Made by a program: the position numbers and the translations under genes. From NCBI RefSeq assembly GCF_001984215.1, contig NZ_CP019420.1, positions 1,736,001-1,800,000 on the forward strand: a DNA stretch of 64,000 nt. Direction: 5' to 3'. Below are positions 10,127 through 18,453 of the stretch, piece after piece. Below the pieces are notes generated by a model. The model was not told where the DNA came from, made no database searches, and was given only the letters and a program-made list of their open reading frames with translations. This DNA is from Mycobacterium sp. MS1601 (lineage in GTDB: Bacteria > Actinomycetota > Actinomycetes > Mycobacteriales > Mycobacteriaceae). Each line of letters begins with the position of its first letter. The stretch's first letter is position 1.

Positions 10127-11254
10127 ATGAAGACCAAAGGCGCACTCATCTGGGAGTTCAACCAGCCGTGGTCGATCGAGGAGATCGAGATCGGTGACCC
10201 CGTCAAAGACGAGGTCAAGATCCAGATGGAAGCGTCGGGCATGTGCCATTCGGACCACCACCTGGTGACCGGCGGAATTCCGATGGCCGGCTTCCCCGTT
10301 CTCGGCGGGCACGAGGGCGCGGGCGTGGTCACCGAGGTGGGGCCCGGCGTCGAAGGCATCGAACCCGGCGATCACGTGGTGCTGTCGTTCATCCCGTCGT
10401 GCGGTTCATGTCCGTCCTGCCAGGCGGGGCTTCGCAACCTCTGTGACCTTGGCGCGGGCCTGCTCGGCGGCACCGCGGTGTCCGACGGTACCCACCGCAT
10501 CCACGCCAGGGGCGAGAACGTCTTCCCCATGACACTGCTGGGCACCTTCAGCCCCTACATGGTGGTGCACAAGAGCTCGGTGGTGAAGATCGACAAGTCG
10601 ATCCCGTTCGAGGTCGCCTGCCTGGTGGGCTGTGGTGTCACCACCGGCTACGGCTCGGCGGTGCGCAGTGGTGACATCCGCCCGGGCGAGGACGTCGCGA
10701 TCGTCGGCGTCGGCGGTGTCGGGATGGGCGCCCTACAGGGCGCTCTCAACGCGGGCGCCCGGTACATCTTCGCCATCGACCCGGTGGAGTGGAAGCGCGA
10801 CCAGGCACTGAAATTCGGTGCGACACACGTCTACCCGGACATTTTCTCCGCGATGGCGGGCATCGCGGAGGTGACCTGGGGCCTGATGGCCAAGAAGGTG
10901 ATCGTCACCGTGGGTGAACTCGATGGCAAGGACGTCGACAACTACTTGAACCTGACCTCCAAGGGCGGCACCTGCGTGATGACCGCCATCGGCAGCCTGC
11001 TCGACACCGAGGTCAACCTCAACCTGGCGATGCTGACCCTGATGCAGAAGAACCTGCAGGGCACCATCTTCGGTGGCGGTAACCCACACCACGACATCCC
11101 GCAGTTGCTGTCGATGTACAAGGCCGGGCGCCTCAACCTCGACGACATGGTGACGCGCCAGTACAAGCTGGAGCAGATCAACGACGGCTACAAGGACATG
11201 CTGGAAGGACGCAACATCCGCGGCGTCATCCGGTACACCGACGCCGACCGCTGA
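10127..11254 (+). CDS. adhB: Zinc-dependent (NDMA-type) alcohol dehydrogenase
   Basis: This 375-residue medium-chain dehydrogenase has catalytic zinc ligands in GMCHSDHH and GHEGAGVV. The structural-zinc cysteines lie in SCGSCPSCQAGLRNLC and the nucleotide loop is GVGGVGMGALQGA. It matches AdhB (Rv0761c) in length and position. It probably oxidises a primary alcohol to an aldehyde, with tightly bound nicotinamide as known for the NDMA-dependent group. The ribosome site is GGAGAAAGCAGG. The 106-nt gap before it holds a TACAGT hexamer at 10073 that could be a -10. It is convergent with gabT with no gap. Confidence 0.93.
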   Translation: MKTKGALIWEFNQPWSIEEIEIGDPVKDEVKIQMEASGMCHSDHHLVTGGIPMAGFPVLGGHEGAGVVTEVGPGVEGIEPGDHVVLSFIPSCGSCPSCQAGLRNLCDLGAGLLGGTAVSDGTHRIHARGENVFPMTLLGTFSPYMVVHKSSVVKIDKSIPFEVACLVGCGVTTGYGSAVRSGDIRPGEDVAIVGVGGVGMGALQGALNAGARYIFAIDPVEWKRDQALKFGATHVYPDIFSAMAGIAEVTWGLMAKKVIVTVGELDGKDVDNYLNLTSKGGTCVMTAIGSLLDTEVNLNLAMLTLMQKNLQGTIFGGGNPHHDIPQLLSMYKAGRLNLDDMVTRQYKLEQINDGYKDMLEGRNIRGVIRYTDADR

Positions 11255-12583
11255 TCACGCGATAGCGGCGAAGGCGTCGGCCAGGACCGACAACGCTTCC
11301 TGCAACAACTCGTCACTGATGGTCAGCGGCGGCAGGAAGCGCAGGACGTTCCCGAACGTCCCGCACGTCAGGACGATCACTCCGGCCTCGTGCGCGGCCG
11401 CGGACACCGCACGCGCGAGAGCGGACGCCGGCCGTGTGGTGCCGGCCTCGACCAGCTCCACCGCGATCATGGCGCCGCGGCCCCGGATGTCCCCGATGCG
11501 GCCGTCGTCGGCCTGCTGCAGCGCCCGCAGCCGTGATGTCATCAGCTGCTCGATCTCCTTGGCACGCGCGAGAAGACCGTCTTCCTCGATGGTCTCGATG
11601 GCGGCCAGAGCAGCGGCACAGGCAAGGGGATTGCCGCCGTAGGTTCCGCCGAGACCCCCGACGTGGGCCGCGTTCATGATGGCGGCCCGGCCGGTGACCG
11701 CGGACAGCGGCAGACCGCCCGCGATGCCCTTGGCCGTCACGATGAGGTCGGGCACCACACCTTCGTGGTTGCACGCGAAAAGGTCTCCGGTGCGCGCGAA
11801 TCCGGTCTGGACTTCATCAGCGACGAACACCACGCCGACACGACGGCACCATTCGGCCAGGGTCGGTAGGAAGCCAGGGGCGGGTTCGATGAAGCCGCCC
11901 TCGCCCTGGATCGGCTCGATCACCACCGCGGCCAGATTGTCGGCGCCGACCTGCTTGTCGATGAGGTCGATGGCGACGCGGGCGGCTTCTGTGCCATCGG
12001 TGCCGTCGCGGAACGGGTAGGACATCGGCGCCCGGTACACCTCACCGGCGAACGGGCCGAAACCGTGCTTGTAGGGCATGTTCTTGGCCGTCATCGCCAT
12101 CGTCAGGTTGGTGCGACCGTGGTAGGCGTGGTCGAAGACCACCACAGCCTGGCGCCCGGTGTGGGCGCGGGCGATCTTGACCGCGTTCTCCACCGCCTCG
12201 GCGCCCGAGTTGAACAGCGCCGTACGCTTCTCGTGATCGCCCGGGGTGAGTCGGTTGAGCGCTTCGGCGACCGCGACGTAGGGCTCGTAGGGCGTCACCA
12301 TGAAGCAGGTGTGTGTGAACTGCTCAACCTGGCGCTGTACCGCCTCGACCACCCGATGGGCACTGTTGCCCACAGTGGTGACCGCAATCCCGGAGCCGAG
12401 GTCGATCAGCCGGTTGCCGTCGACGTCCTCGACGATGCCGCCGGCGGCGCGAACGGCGAAGACGGGCATCGTGGTTCCGACGCCGGAGGCCACCGACTGT
12501 GCCTTGCGATCCATCAGTTCCTTGGACCGCGGTCCCGGCAACGAGGTCGCGAGATGGCGGGTCTGGGCCAGCGGCGAGATCAT
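11255..12583 (-). CDS. gabT: 4-aminobutyrate--2-oxoglutarate aminotransferase (class III)
   Basis: This 442-residue PLP enzyme is closely similar to mycobacterial GabT. It has [39 protein letters not shown], the PLP-facing aspartate in [14 protein letters not shown], and the Schiff-base lysine in [13 protein letters not shown]. It transfers the amino group of GABA (or a related omega-amino acid) to 2-oxoglutarate. Succinate-semialdehyde dehydrogenase, its usual partner, is not adjacent. It is divergent from the LysR gene, which probably controls it. As I recall, M. tuberculosis does not carry gabT at this position. Confidence 0.93.
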   Translation of the reverse strand: MISPLAQTRHLATSLPGPRSKELMDRKAQSVASGVGTTMPVFAVRAAGGIVEDVDGNRLIDLGSGIAVTTVGNSAHRVVEAVQRQVEQFTHTCFMVTPYEPYVAVAEALNRLTPGDHEKRTALFNSGAEAVENAVKIARAHTGRQAVVVFDHAYHGRTNLTMAMTAKNMPYKHGFGPFAGEVYRAPMSYPFRDGTDGTEAARVAIDLIDKQVGADNLAAVVIEPIQGEGGFIEPAPGFLPTLAEWCRRVGVVFVADEVQTGFARTGDLFACNHEGVVPDLIVTAKGIAGGLPLSAVTGRAAIMNAAHVGGLGGTYGGNPLACAAALAAIETIEEDGLLARAKEIEQLMTSRLRALQQADDGRIGDIRGRGAMIAVELVEAGTTRPASALARAVSAAAHEAGVIVLTCGTFGNVLRFLPPLTISDELLQEALSVLADAFAAIA

Positions 12584-12641
12584 GGGAGTCAGCCTCTCTC
12601 AGCGCATCCATGCTGTCGAATACTTGTTTGTACAGATCTCC

Positions 12642-12656
12642 ATGCCTACAAGGCAT
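12642..12656. promoter_or_regulatory. LysR-type operator (T-N11-A) between gabT and its regulator
   Basis: ATGCCT-ACA-AGGCAT is a perfect 6-bp inverted repeat with a 3-nt spacer. It includes the T-N11-A pattern typical of LysR-family boxes. It lies in the 83-nt divergent gap, 11 nt before the regulator ATG. Confidence 0.55.
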
Positions 12657-12666
12657 AGTTTCAGAT

Positions 12667-13551
12667 ATGGAGCTCCGACACGTCCACTATTTCGTCACGG
12701 TCTGCGAGGAAGGCTCGGTGAGCCGAGCCGCGACCGTCCTGCACACCACGCAGCCGAACCTCTCGCGCCAACTCCGGCTGTTGGAATCGGAGCTGGGTGT
12801 CGACCTGTTCGACCGACGCAGCGGGCGTCTCACTCCGAACAGCACCGGCCACGCCCTGCTGCCCGCGGCTCAGGAACTACTCGCCAAGAGCAGAGCGCTG
12901 GCGGTGGCGGCCGCCGTTCATTCGCGGGGACGGCTGGAGAAGATGACCATCGCCGCACCGTCGGTCACCCTCAACGATGTCGTCGCCCCCTTCGTCGCGA
13001 CGCTCGCCGGTGACGATCCCACCACCGATGTCTGGTCCTCCGACGACGTCGACGCGCAGGCACTGTTCGCGCGCGGAGCAGATCTGGTGATCACGACGGC
13101 GGAGCCACCGAGCGCGTACGCCCGCGAAGCGATAGCCCGGCTGCCCGTCTGGTTGCAGGTACCCGAACACCACCGCTGGGCCGCACGAACGGTGATCGGC
13201 GTCGAGGAGGCGGTGACGGAAACCGTGTTGCTCCCCCCGACTAGTACGTCAGCACGCAGGTCGTGGGAGGCGGCGCTGGCACACCTCGGGCTGGCGACGG
13301 CGGGCGCCGTCGAGGCGGCCAGCGGAACGGTTGCCCAAGCACTTTCCGCCGCGGGTAGAGGTGTTGCCATCGCCACCGACGATCCCCGGTTCGGACTCGT
13401 CCCGCTGGAACTCACCTACGCCAACCCGGCCCGCCGACTGGACATCGGCCTGACGGCCACCTGGGATCCCCGGCATCCCGCATTCGACACCTTGCGGGCC
13501 CTTGCGGTCCGCTTGCGCGACTTCACCCGGAGTCGCTATCCGCGCGGGTGA
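12667..13551 (+). CDS. LysR-family transcriptional regulator
   Basis: This 294-residue regulator begins [20 protein letters not shown] with the winged helix-turn-helix [20 protein letters not shown]. The effector domain follows from about residue 90. The ATG is chosen because it begins the canonical LysR N-terminus and sits just after a T-N11-A box. It is divergently paired with gabT, so activation of gabT by GABA or another amine is a reasonable inference. The effector is not visible from sequence. Confidence 0.9.
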   Translation: MELRHVHYFVTVCEEGSVSRAATVLHTTQPNLSRQLRLLESELGVDLFDRRSGRLTPNSTGHALLPAAQELLAKSRALAVAAAVHSRGRLEKMTIAAPSVTLNDVVAPFVATLAGDDPTTDVWSSDDVDAQALFARGADLVITTAEPPSAYAREAIARLPVWLQVPEHHRWAARTVIGVEEAVTETVLLPPTSTSARRSWEAALAHLGLATAGAVEAASGTVAQALSAAGRGVAIATDDPRFGLVPLELTYANPARRLDIGLTATWDPRHPAFDTLRALAVRLRDFTRSRYPRG

Positions 13552-13675
13552 CCGGCTCGAACCCCACGGCCGGCCCTCTCTCCCCCTCGTCCCGCCCCCT
13601 GGCTTCGCCGGGGGTACCCCCAGGGCTCGTCGACCGGCTCAAACCCCACGGCCGGCCCTCTCTCCCCCTCGTCCC
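13550..13675. repeat. Pair of 44-bp direct repeats (82-bp period)
   Basis: The 44-bp blocks at 13550-13593 and 13632-13675 differ at one base. Both start GACCGGCTC and end CCCCCTCGTCCC. The interval contains a hairpin-prone CCCCTGG...CCAGGG sequence. A third partial start (GTCGACCGGC) precedes the HIT gene. The block fills the LysR-HIT intergenic region and codes for nothing convincing. Confidence 0.75.
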
Positions 13676-13694
13676 TCGGGCTCGTCGACCGGCC

Positions 13695-13700
13695 TAGGCT
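13695..13700 (+). promoter_or_regulatory. Leaderless -10 element of the HIT gene
   Basis: TAGGCT lies 7 nt before the ATG at 13708, which has no ribosome site. This fits a leaderless transcript. Confidence 0.45.
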
Positions 13701-13707
13701 GGGCCAC

Positions 13708-14109
13708 ATGGCATCTGTCTTCACCAAGATCATCAACCGTGAGCTGCCCGGACGCTTCGTCTACGAGGACGACGAGTTCGTCGCGTTCCTCACGATCGCC
13801 CCAGTGACCCAGGGCCACACGCTGGTGGTGCCACGAGCCGAGATCGATCAGTGGCAGGACGTCGATCCCGCGGTATGGGGTCGGATCACCGCCTTGACCC
13901 AGCGGATCGGCCAGGCGGTGATGAAGGCGTTCGACGCACCCCGGACGGGACTGCTGATCGCGGGGTTGGAGGTGCCGCATCTGCACCTGCACGTATTCCC
14001 GGCCTACACCCTCGACGACGTCAACATCTCCAACGCCGACCCGAACCCGTCACCGGAATCTCTGGACGAGGCGCAGGCGAAGATCATTGCGGCACTGGCC
14101 GAGCTGTAG
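13708..14109 (+). CDS. HIT-family hydrolase (Rv0759c-like)
   Basis: This 133-residue histidine-triad protein has the catalytic HLHLHVFP motif near residue 92, and an N-terminal [27 protein letters not shown] typical of the Hint branch. Family members hydrolyse AMP-linked or phosphoramidate nucleotides. The specific substrate is unknown. It is normally found beside phoPR in mycobacteria. It is convergent with phoR with a 1-nt gap. A leaderless start is likely. Confidence 0.93.
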   Translation: MASVFTKIINRELPGRFVYEDDEFVAFLTIAPVTQGHTLVVPRAEIDQWQDVDPAVWGRITALTQRIGQAVMKAFDAPRTGLLIAGLEVPHLHLHVFPAYTLDDVNISNADPNPSPESLDEAQAKIIAALAEL

Positions 14110-14110
14110 G

Positions 14111-15568
14111 TCAGCTGACGGTGGCGTGGGCGTCCTCGGCGACGTCGACGTCCACGTCGTGGAACCGGGGTAACCGCACCTCGAACCGGCAACCCTTGCC
14201 CGGGGCCGTGGTCACCTTCACGGTGCCACCGTGCGCGTACACCAACGAGTCGACGATCGACAGGCCCAAACCTGTTCCGCCGCTTGCCCTGTCCCGGGAA
14301 GAATCGGTGCGATAGAACCGCTCGAACACTCGCTGGGCATCATCTTCGCTGATGCCGGGCCCTTCGTCGGCAACCTCGAGGATGGCGCTGTCGCCTTCGG
14401 TGCCCACCCGCACGGTGATGCCAGCGGTCTCCGGAGTGTGCTGGATGGCATTGGCCACCAGGTTGCCCAGCACCTGGCGCAGCCGGGGCTCGTCGCCGAT
14501 GACCTCGGGCGTGCCCGGTCCGTCGAACACCTCCATGCTGACGCGTCGACGCGGCGCCACCGACTGCGCGTCGTGCACCGCGTCGGTGGCCAGTGCCAGC
14601 AGATCGACACGATGCTGATCCAGCGGACGCTGGGCGTCCAGGCGCGCCAGCAGCAGCAGATCTTCGACCAGCAGGCCCATTCGGCTGGACTCGCTCTCGA
14701 TCCGCGACATCAACATCTCGACGTCGCGGGCGGCACCCTGCCGGTACAACTCGGCGAACCCGCGGATGGTGGTCAAAGGTGTGCGCAACTCATGGCTGGC
14801 GTCGGTGATGAAGCGCCGCATCCGTTCTTCGGAGCGGCGGGCATCCTCGGCTGAATCCTCCGACGCGGCAACAGCGCGTTGGATCTGCGCCAGCATGCCG
14901 TTGAGGGCCAGCGACAGCCGGCCCACCTCGGTACGCGGATCCCGCTGCGGCACACGGCGATCCAACTCACCGCTGGCGATGGCCGCCGCAGTCTCCTCGA
15001 CTTCGGCCAGCGGCCGCAGGCTGCGGCGCACCACTGCGAAACTGACCACCCCCAGCACCGAGAGCACGGCGGCCCCGATGCCGAGTTGGGTGTAGACCAG
15101 CGAACGTACCGTCGACTGCACATCGGACAGATCGATGGCCACCGTGGTCAGCTCACCGTGAGAGCCGCGAACCGACACCGCCCGCCACTGCACGTGCGAA
15201 CCGTCCATGGAACCGACCGTGGTGGGAATGGGTCCGACGTCGTTGTGATTGGGCAGCGCAGGTTCGGCATCGCGGTCGTTGACCGCCATCCACACCCGGC
15301 CGTCACTACTGACGCCCCGGACGTAGAAGCTCGACGGCGGACGCTGCGGATTGGGCCCCTCGTAGGGTGGCGCCGACATCGGGCGCGGCTCCTGGGCCCA
15401 GCTCTGGGAGGCGTCGACCAGAGTCTGGTCGATCCGGCTCATCAGGCTGTGGCTCATGATGGTGGTGACGGCGATGCCCGAAGCGAGCAGCCCGAAGGCC
15501 ACCAGGACCAGGGTCGCCGCTACCAGCGCCACCCGAAGGGGCACACCTCGGCGTAGGTACTCGGCCAT
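14111..15568 (-). CDS. phoR: Sensor histidine kinase PhoR
   Basis: This 485-residue membrane kinase has the exact length I recall for M. tuberculosis PhoR. Residues about 10-35 form the first membrane helix, an extracytoplasmic loop follows, and a second helix lies near 160-180. Then come a HAMP domain, the phosphoacceptor in FITDASHELRTPLTT, and ATPase motifs including NAIQHTPE, DEGPGI and GGTGLGLSIV. It phosphorylates PhoP in response to envelope or pH stress. I chose the ATG at 15568 from alignment to the family N-terminus. It starts 17 nt after phoP. Confidence 0.96.
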   Translation of the reverse strand: MAEYLRRGVPLRVALVAATLVLVAFGLLASGIAVTTIMSHSLMSRIDQTLVDASQSWAQEPRPMSAPPYEGPNPQRPPSSFYVRGVSSDGRVWMAVNDRDAEPALPNHNDVGPIPTTVGSMDGSHVQWRAVSVRGSHGELTTVAIDLSDVQSTVRSLVYTQLGIGAAVLSVLGVVSFAVVRRSLRPLAEVEETAAAIASGELDRRVPQRDPRTEVGRLSLALNGMLAQIQRAVAASEDSAEDARRSEERMRRFITDASHELRTPLTTIRGFAELYRQGAARDVEMLMSRIESESSRMGLLVEDLLLLARLDAQRPLDQHRVDLLALATDAVHDAQSVAPRRRVSMEVFDGPGTPEVIGDEPRLRQVLGNLVANAIQHTPETAGITVRVGTEGDSAILEVADEGPGISEDDAQRVFERFYRTDSSRDRASGGTGLGLSIVDSLVYAHGGTVKVTTAPGKGCRFEVRLPRFHDVDVDVAEDAHATVS

Positions 15569-15585
15569 GGAACCAGTGTCCGCGA

Positions 15586-16311
15586 CTACCGCGGCTCCCT
15601 GAGCACATATCCGACACCGCGCAGGGTGTGCAGCAGCCTCTTGTCGCCGGTGTCGATCTTGCGACGCAGGTAGGAGACGTAGGACTCGACGACATTGACG
15701 TCTCCGCCGAAGTCGTAACGCCACACGTGATCGAGGATCTTGGGCTTGGACAGCACCGTGCCCGCGTTGATGACGAAGTAACGCAGCAAGGTGAACTCCG
15801 TGGGCGACAGCGAGACCGGCTCGCCGGCCTTCCACACCTCATGGGTGTCCTCGTCGAGTTCGATGTCGGCGAACACCAGGCGGGAGTTCTTGGGCTCCTC
15901 GGTGGTCTTGCCGGTGCGCCTCAGGATCACGCGCAACCGGGCCACCACCTCTTCGAGGCTGAACGGCTTGGTGACGTAGTCATCGGCGCCCAGGGTCAGC
16001 CCGGCGATCTTGTCCTGCAGGCTGTCGCGGGCGGTGAGGAACAGCGCGGGCGCGTCGATGCCGTCGGCCCGCAGCCTGCGCAGCACCCCGAAGCCGTCCA
16101 TGCCGGGCATCATCACGTCGAGGATCACGGCATCGGGCTTGACCTCACGGGCGCGATCCAGCGCCGCCGGGCCGCTGACCGCTGTGTATACCTCGAATCC
16201 CTGGAACTTCAAGCTCACAGACAGCAGTTCGACGATGTTGGTCTCGTCGTCGACGACCAGCACCCTGGCCTCGGGTTTGGTGACAGTTGATGCTGGCGCT
16301 CCCATAAGCAT
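15586..16311 (-). CDS. phoP: Response regulator PhoP
   Basis: This 241-residue OmpR/PhoB-type regulator is almost identical in sense to M. tuberculosis PhoP. It has the receiver acid pair in VVDDETN, phosphoacceptor Asp 65 in AVILDVMMPG, TARDSLQDK, the KPFSLEE lysine and a winged-helix C-terminus ending LRGVGYVLREPR. In M. tuberculosis it controls lipid, pH and secretion genes. The first of two nearby ATGs is chosen because TAGGAG lies 5 nt upstream. A 7-4-7 direct repeat matching the PhoP site lies 41 nt upstream, suggesting autoregulation. Confidence 0.97.
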   Translation of the reverse strand: MLMGAPASTVTKPEARVLVVDDETNIVELLSVSLKFQGFEVYTAVSGPAALDRAREVKPDAVILDVMMPGMDGFGVLRRLRADGIDAPALFLTARDSLQDKIAGLTLGADDYVTKPFSLEEVVARLRVILRRTGKTTEEPKNSRLVFADIELDEDTHEVWKAGEPVSLSPTEFTLLRYFVINAGTVLSKPKILDHVWRYDFGGDVNVVESYVSYLRRKIDTGDKRLLHTLRGVGYVLREPR

Positions 16312-16351
16312 CTAATCTCCTACCAATTCCTTGTACGCCACCAGGGAGCTA

Positions 16352-16369
16352 GCTGTGCACTTCCTGTGA
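16352..16369 (-). promoter_or_regulatory. PhoP-binding direct repeat (autoregulatory)
   Basis: The minus strand reads TCACAGG-AAGT-GCACAGC. The consensus for PhoP is two TCACAGC heptamers spaced by 4 nt, so this has 12 of 14 positions and the right spacing. It is upstream of phoP and also faces the divergent repeat-protein gene. Confidence 0.6.
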
Positions 16370-16413
16370 GTCGGCGTATTGACAGTACCGCCGGTAACGA
16401 CTGTTGGCCGTCC

Positions 16414-16419
16414 TAGACT
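16414..16419 (+). promoter_or_regulatory. Leaderless -10 element of the decapeptide-repeat gene
   Basis: TAGACT ends 7 nt before the ATG at 16427. No ribosome site precedes that ATG, which supports a leaderless transcript and this start rather than the in-frame TTG at 16379. Confidence 0.5.
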
Positions 16420-16426
16420 GGCCGAC

Positions 16427-17161
16427 ATGGATCTTCTGGCACTGGCAACGGCGCCGGTTCGCATCGGACTCGCCGCGGCCGAAGCCGGCCTCGGAATTGC
16501 AGGCGGTGCAGTTGACGTGGCCAAACGGGCCCTGGGTGAGGACGGCACCAGTGCCGCGGTGCCCAACATCTTCGGCATCAACGACACCGTGGCCCGTGCC
16601 AACCGCATCGCAGGCCTGATCGATGACGACGCTCCACTGGGCCGCGCGCTGGCCACCGACGGTCCCGTCGACCGGCTACTGCGCCCCGGCGGACTGGTGG
16701 ACCGGCTGACCGCGCCGGGCGGGGTGCTGGACCGCGTGACAGCGGAGGACGGGCTGCTGGACAAGCTCACCGCCGAAGGTGGCGGTCTGGAGCGTGCACT
16801 GGCACCGGGCGGCCTGGTGGATCAACTGCTCGACGAGGACGGCCTCATCGAAAGACTGCTGGCCGAGGATGGGTTGGCCGACCGGCTGCTGGCCGAGGGC
16901 GGGCTGATCGAGAAGCTGACCGCCCGCAACGGGCCTCTGGAGCAGCTGGCCGACGTGGCCGACACCCTCAACCGGCTGGCGCCGGGACTGGAAGCCCTTG
17001 CTCCCACCATCGAGACGCTGCGCGAAGCCGTCATCACGCTCAGTTCAGTGGTGAATCCGCTGTCGAACATCGCTGACCGCATTCCACTGCCGCGCCGCTT
17101 CGACCGCAGGCCACCGTCACGCCCGGTGACGTCACAGCGGATCATCGATCAAGAGGACTGA
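16427..17161 (+). CDS. Conserved hypothetical protein with ten decapeptide repeats (Rv0756c-like)
   Basis: This 244-residue protein of unknown function is divergent from phoP, the place of Rv0756c in M. tuberculosis. An Ala/Gly-rich amphipathic N-terminus is followed at residues 78-177 by ten consecutive 10-residue units. The consensus is (G/D)GL(V/L)(D/E)(R/K)L(T/L)A(E/P). The Leu/Val positions and the D/E-R/K pairs recur in register, so a regular solenoid or amphipathic helical stack is likely. The C-terminal tail is basic and proline-containing. No signal peptide or clear membrane helix is seen. The PhoP site in the shared promoter could place it under PhoP. Confidence 0.8.
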   Translation: MDLLALATAPVRIGLAAAEAGLGIAGGAVDVAKRALGEDGTSAAVPNIFGINDTVARANRIAGLIDDDAPLGRALATDGPVDRLLRPGGLVDRLTAPGGVLDRVTAEDGLLDKLTAEGGGLERALAPGGLVDQLLDEDGLIERLLAEDGLADRLLAEGGLIEKLTARNGPLEQLADVADTLNRLAPGLEALAPTIETLREAVITLSSVVNPLSNIADRIPLPRRFDRRPPSRPVTSQRIIDQED

Positions 17162-17277
17162 CCGGGCGACGACGCGGAGTGAGGCACGAGCCCCAAGAAC
17201 ACCACCGCACCTGGAGTGCCGTTCGGCGCATTTTCGTGCTCGAGGCGCAAGCGGATAAGCTGTGCCTCGTTCGATCC

Positions 17278-17352
17278 GCCTCCGTAGCTCAGTGGTAGAG
17301 CACCGCTCTTGTAAAGCGAAGGTCGTCAGTTCAATCCTGACCGGGGGCTCCA
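17278..17352 (+). tRNA. tRNA-Thr (anticodon TGT)
   Basis: A full cloverleaf can be drawn. The acceptor stem GCCTCCG pairs with CGGGGGC with one G-U, the D-arm is GCTC/GAGC, and the anticodon loop CTTGTAA has TGT. The T-arm is GTCAG/CTGAC around TTCAATC, and CCA is encoded. One C-A mismatch sits at the top of the anticodon stem. A TAAGCT hexamer at 17256 could be its -10. As I recall, thrV of M. tuberculosis lies in the same neighbourhood. Confidence 0.93.
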
Positions 17353-17369
17353 AGGGTGACGTGTTGGCC

Positions 17370-17583
17370 ATGAACATCAACGGATCCGTGGCACTGGCGA
17401 CGGGCGCCGATCGCGCGGAGCGGCAAAAGTCTATGCCGCCGCGCGTAACCCGGACAGCCCCGGCGGCCTGGTCACCGCCCCGTTGAAGAACATCCGCGCC
17501 TGGATGGCCACAATTCCTACGTCACTCGTTCGCCTTTGCACCCCATCTGATCACCAACACGCCAGCCGCCGTCCTCAATGGGT
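17370..17583 (+). pseudogene. Decayed short-chain dehydrogenase fragment
   Basis: Three pieces in different frames read as one SDR. The first is MNINGSVALATGADR from 17370, a degraded nucleotide-loop start. The second is GAAKVYAAARNPDS from 17417, the usual second-strand region of this SDR subgroup. The third is FAPHLITNTPAAVLN from about 17532, matching the strand before the catalytic serine. The glycine loop, the active site and most linking sequence are missing. It occupies the gap between tRNA-Thr and the methyltransferase gene, and nothing else convincing lies there. Confidence 0.6.
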
Positions 17584-17622
17584 GTGACGCACAGTCATCT
17601 CGCCGAGCACAGATGACGACCT

Positions 17623-18387
17623 TTACCTGACCGCGTACACGACGTAGTCGTCGAAGTGCTGCCAGAGAGTTCCGGTTTCGGCAAAGCCGGCCACGCGCAA
17701 CGCCTCTCGGTGGAAATCGGGAGTGAGGTCGAGATTGTCCGGAGCATCGGAGAATCGTCGATCCCGTTCGGCGACCAGATCGACGAAGGCCGGCTCGGAA
17801 CGCACCTGATTCCACCACCGATCCCAATCCGGTACACCGGCGTCGAAACCACGGCGTTGCTGTGCGGTGTCATCAGCAATGCTGACGTCGCGGAAGAACG
17901 GGCCGGACACGTCGTGGGACAGATGGTCGGCGTTGAAGAACACCCCATCGGCGGCGATCAGCGCGCCCAGGAGCGCATAGAGGCTCACCACCTCGGCGCT
18001 GGAGAGCCAGTGCAGCGCAGTGCTGGAAACCACGGCGTCGGGGACGACACCGGCCAGCGACCGTGGCCACGCCGGATCACGGAGATCGGCGTCGACAATG
18101 ACACTGCGGCTACCGAACTCCGCCAAATTATGAGCAGCCAGGCGCAACAAGGCCGGGTCATGATCGACGGTGACGACCTGGGCGTCGGGAAACCGTCGCA
18201 GAATCAACTTCGAGAAGGATCCGAGACCTCCCCCGATGTCGAGAACCGACCGCACCCCCGGGCGCGCATAAGCCAGGGCATCGAGGACGATCTCGAACCG
18301 GTCGGCACGGCGGTTGACGTAGGCATCCTGCTGCTCCTCCCAGGAGGAGATCAGATGATCCAGCTGCTCATTCGGTGTTTGGGTCAC
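17623..18387 (-). CDS. Class I SAM-dependent methyltransferase
   Basis: This 254-residue Rossmann methyltransferase has motif I VLDIGGGLGSFSKLI near residue 49, the acidic loop VTVDHDP, DADLRDPAW and the post-II motif AVVSSTALHWL. The start is GTG with AGAGG 8 nt upstream. The same frame stays open much further upstream but lacks family resemblance there. It is divergent from the FecB-type lipoprotein gene, and a Zur-like palindrome lies 76 nt upstream. It may therefore be zinc-regulated and may modify the molecule that the importer carries. The acceptor substrate is unknown. Confidence 0.85.
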   Translation of the reverse strand: MTQTPNEQLDHLISSWEEQQDAYVNRRADRFEIVLDALAYARPGVRSVLDIGGGLGSFSKLILRRFPDAQVVTVDHDPALLRLAAHNLAEFGSRSVIVDADLRDPAWPRSLAGVVPDAVVSSTALHWLSSAEVVSLYALLGALIAADGVFFNADHLSHDVSGPFFRDVSIADDTAQQRRGFDAGVPDWDRWWNQVRSEPAFVDLVAERDRRFSDAPDNLDLTPDFHREALRVAGFAETGTLWQHFDDYVVYAVR

Positions 18388-18441
18388 TACGGACACCTCT
18401 CTGTCAGGGGCCGGCGCTCGGGGGCTCCGGCGCGGATGCGT

Positions 18442-18447
18442 TATCCT
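18442..18447 (+). promoter_or_regulatory. Predicted -10 of the importer operon
   Basis: TATCCT is followed after 6 nt by GTG at 18454, which is in frame with the lipoprotein. This suggests a leaderless transcript whose first 30 nt contain the Zur-like palindrome. Confidence 0.45.
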
Positions 18448-18453
18448 CGCCGG

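Noticed and set aside
16379..16419. TTGACA paired with TAGACT as a sigma-A promoter, and the TTG at 16379 as a start
   Set aside because: The spacing is 29 nt, far too long. The ATG at 16427 with a leaderless -10 explains the gene better.
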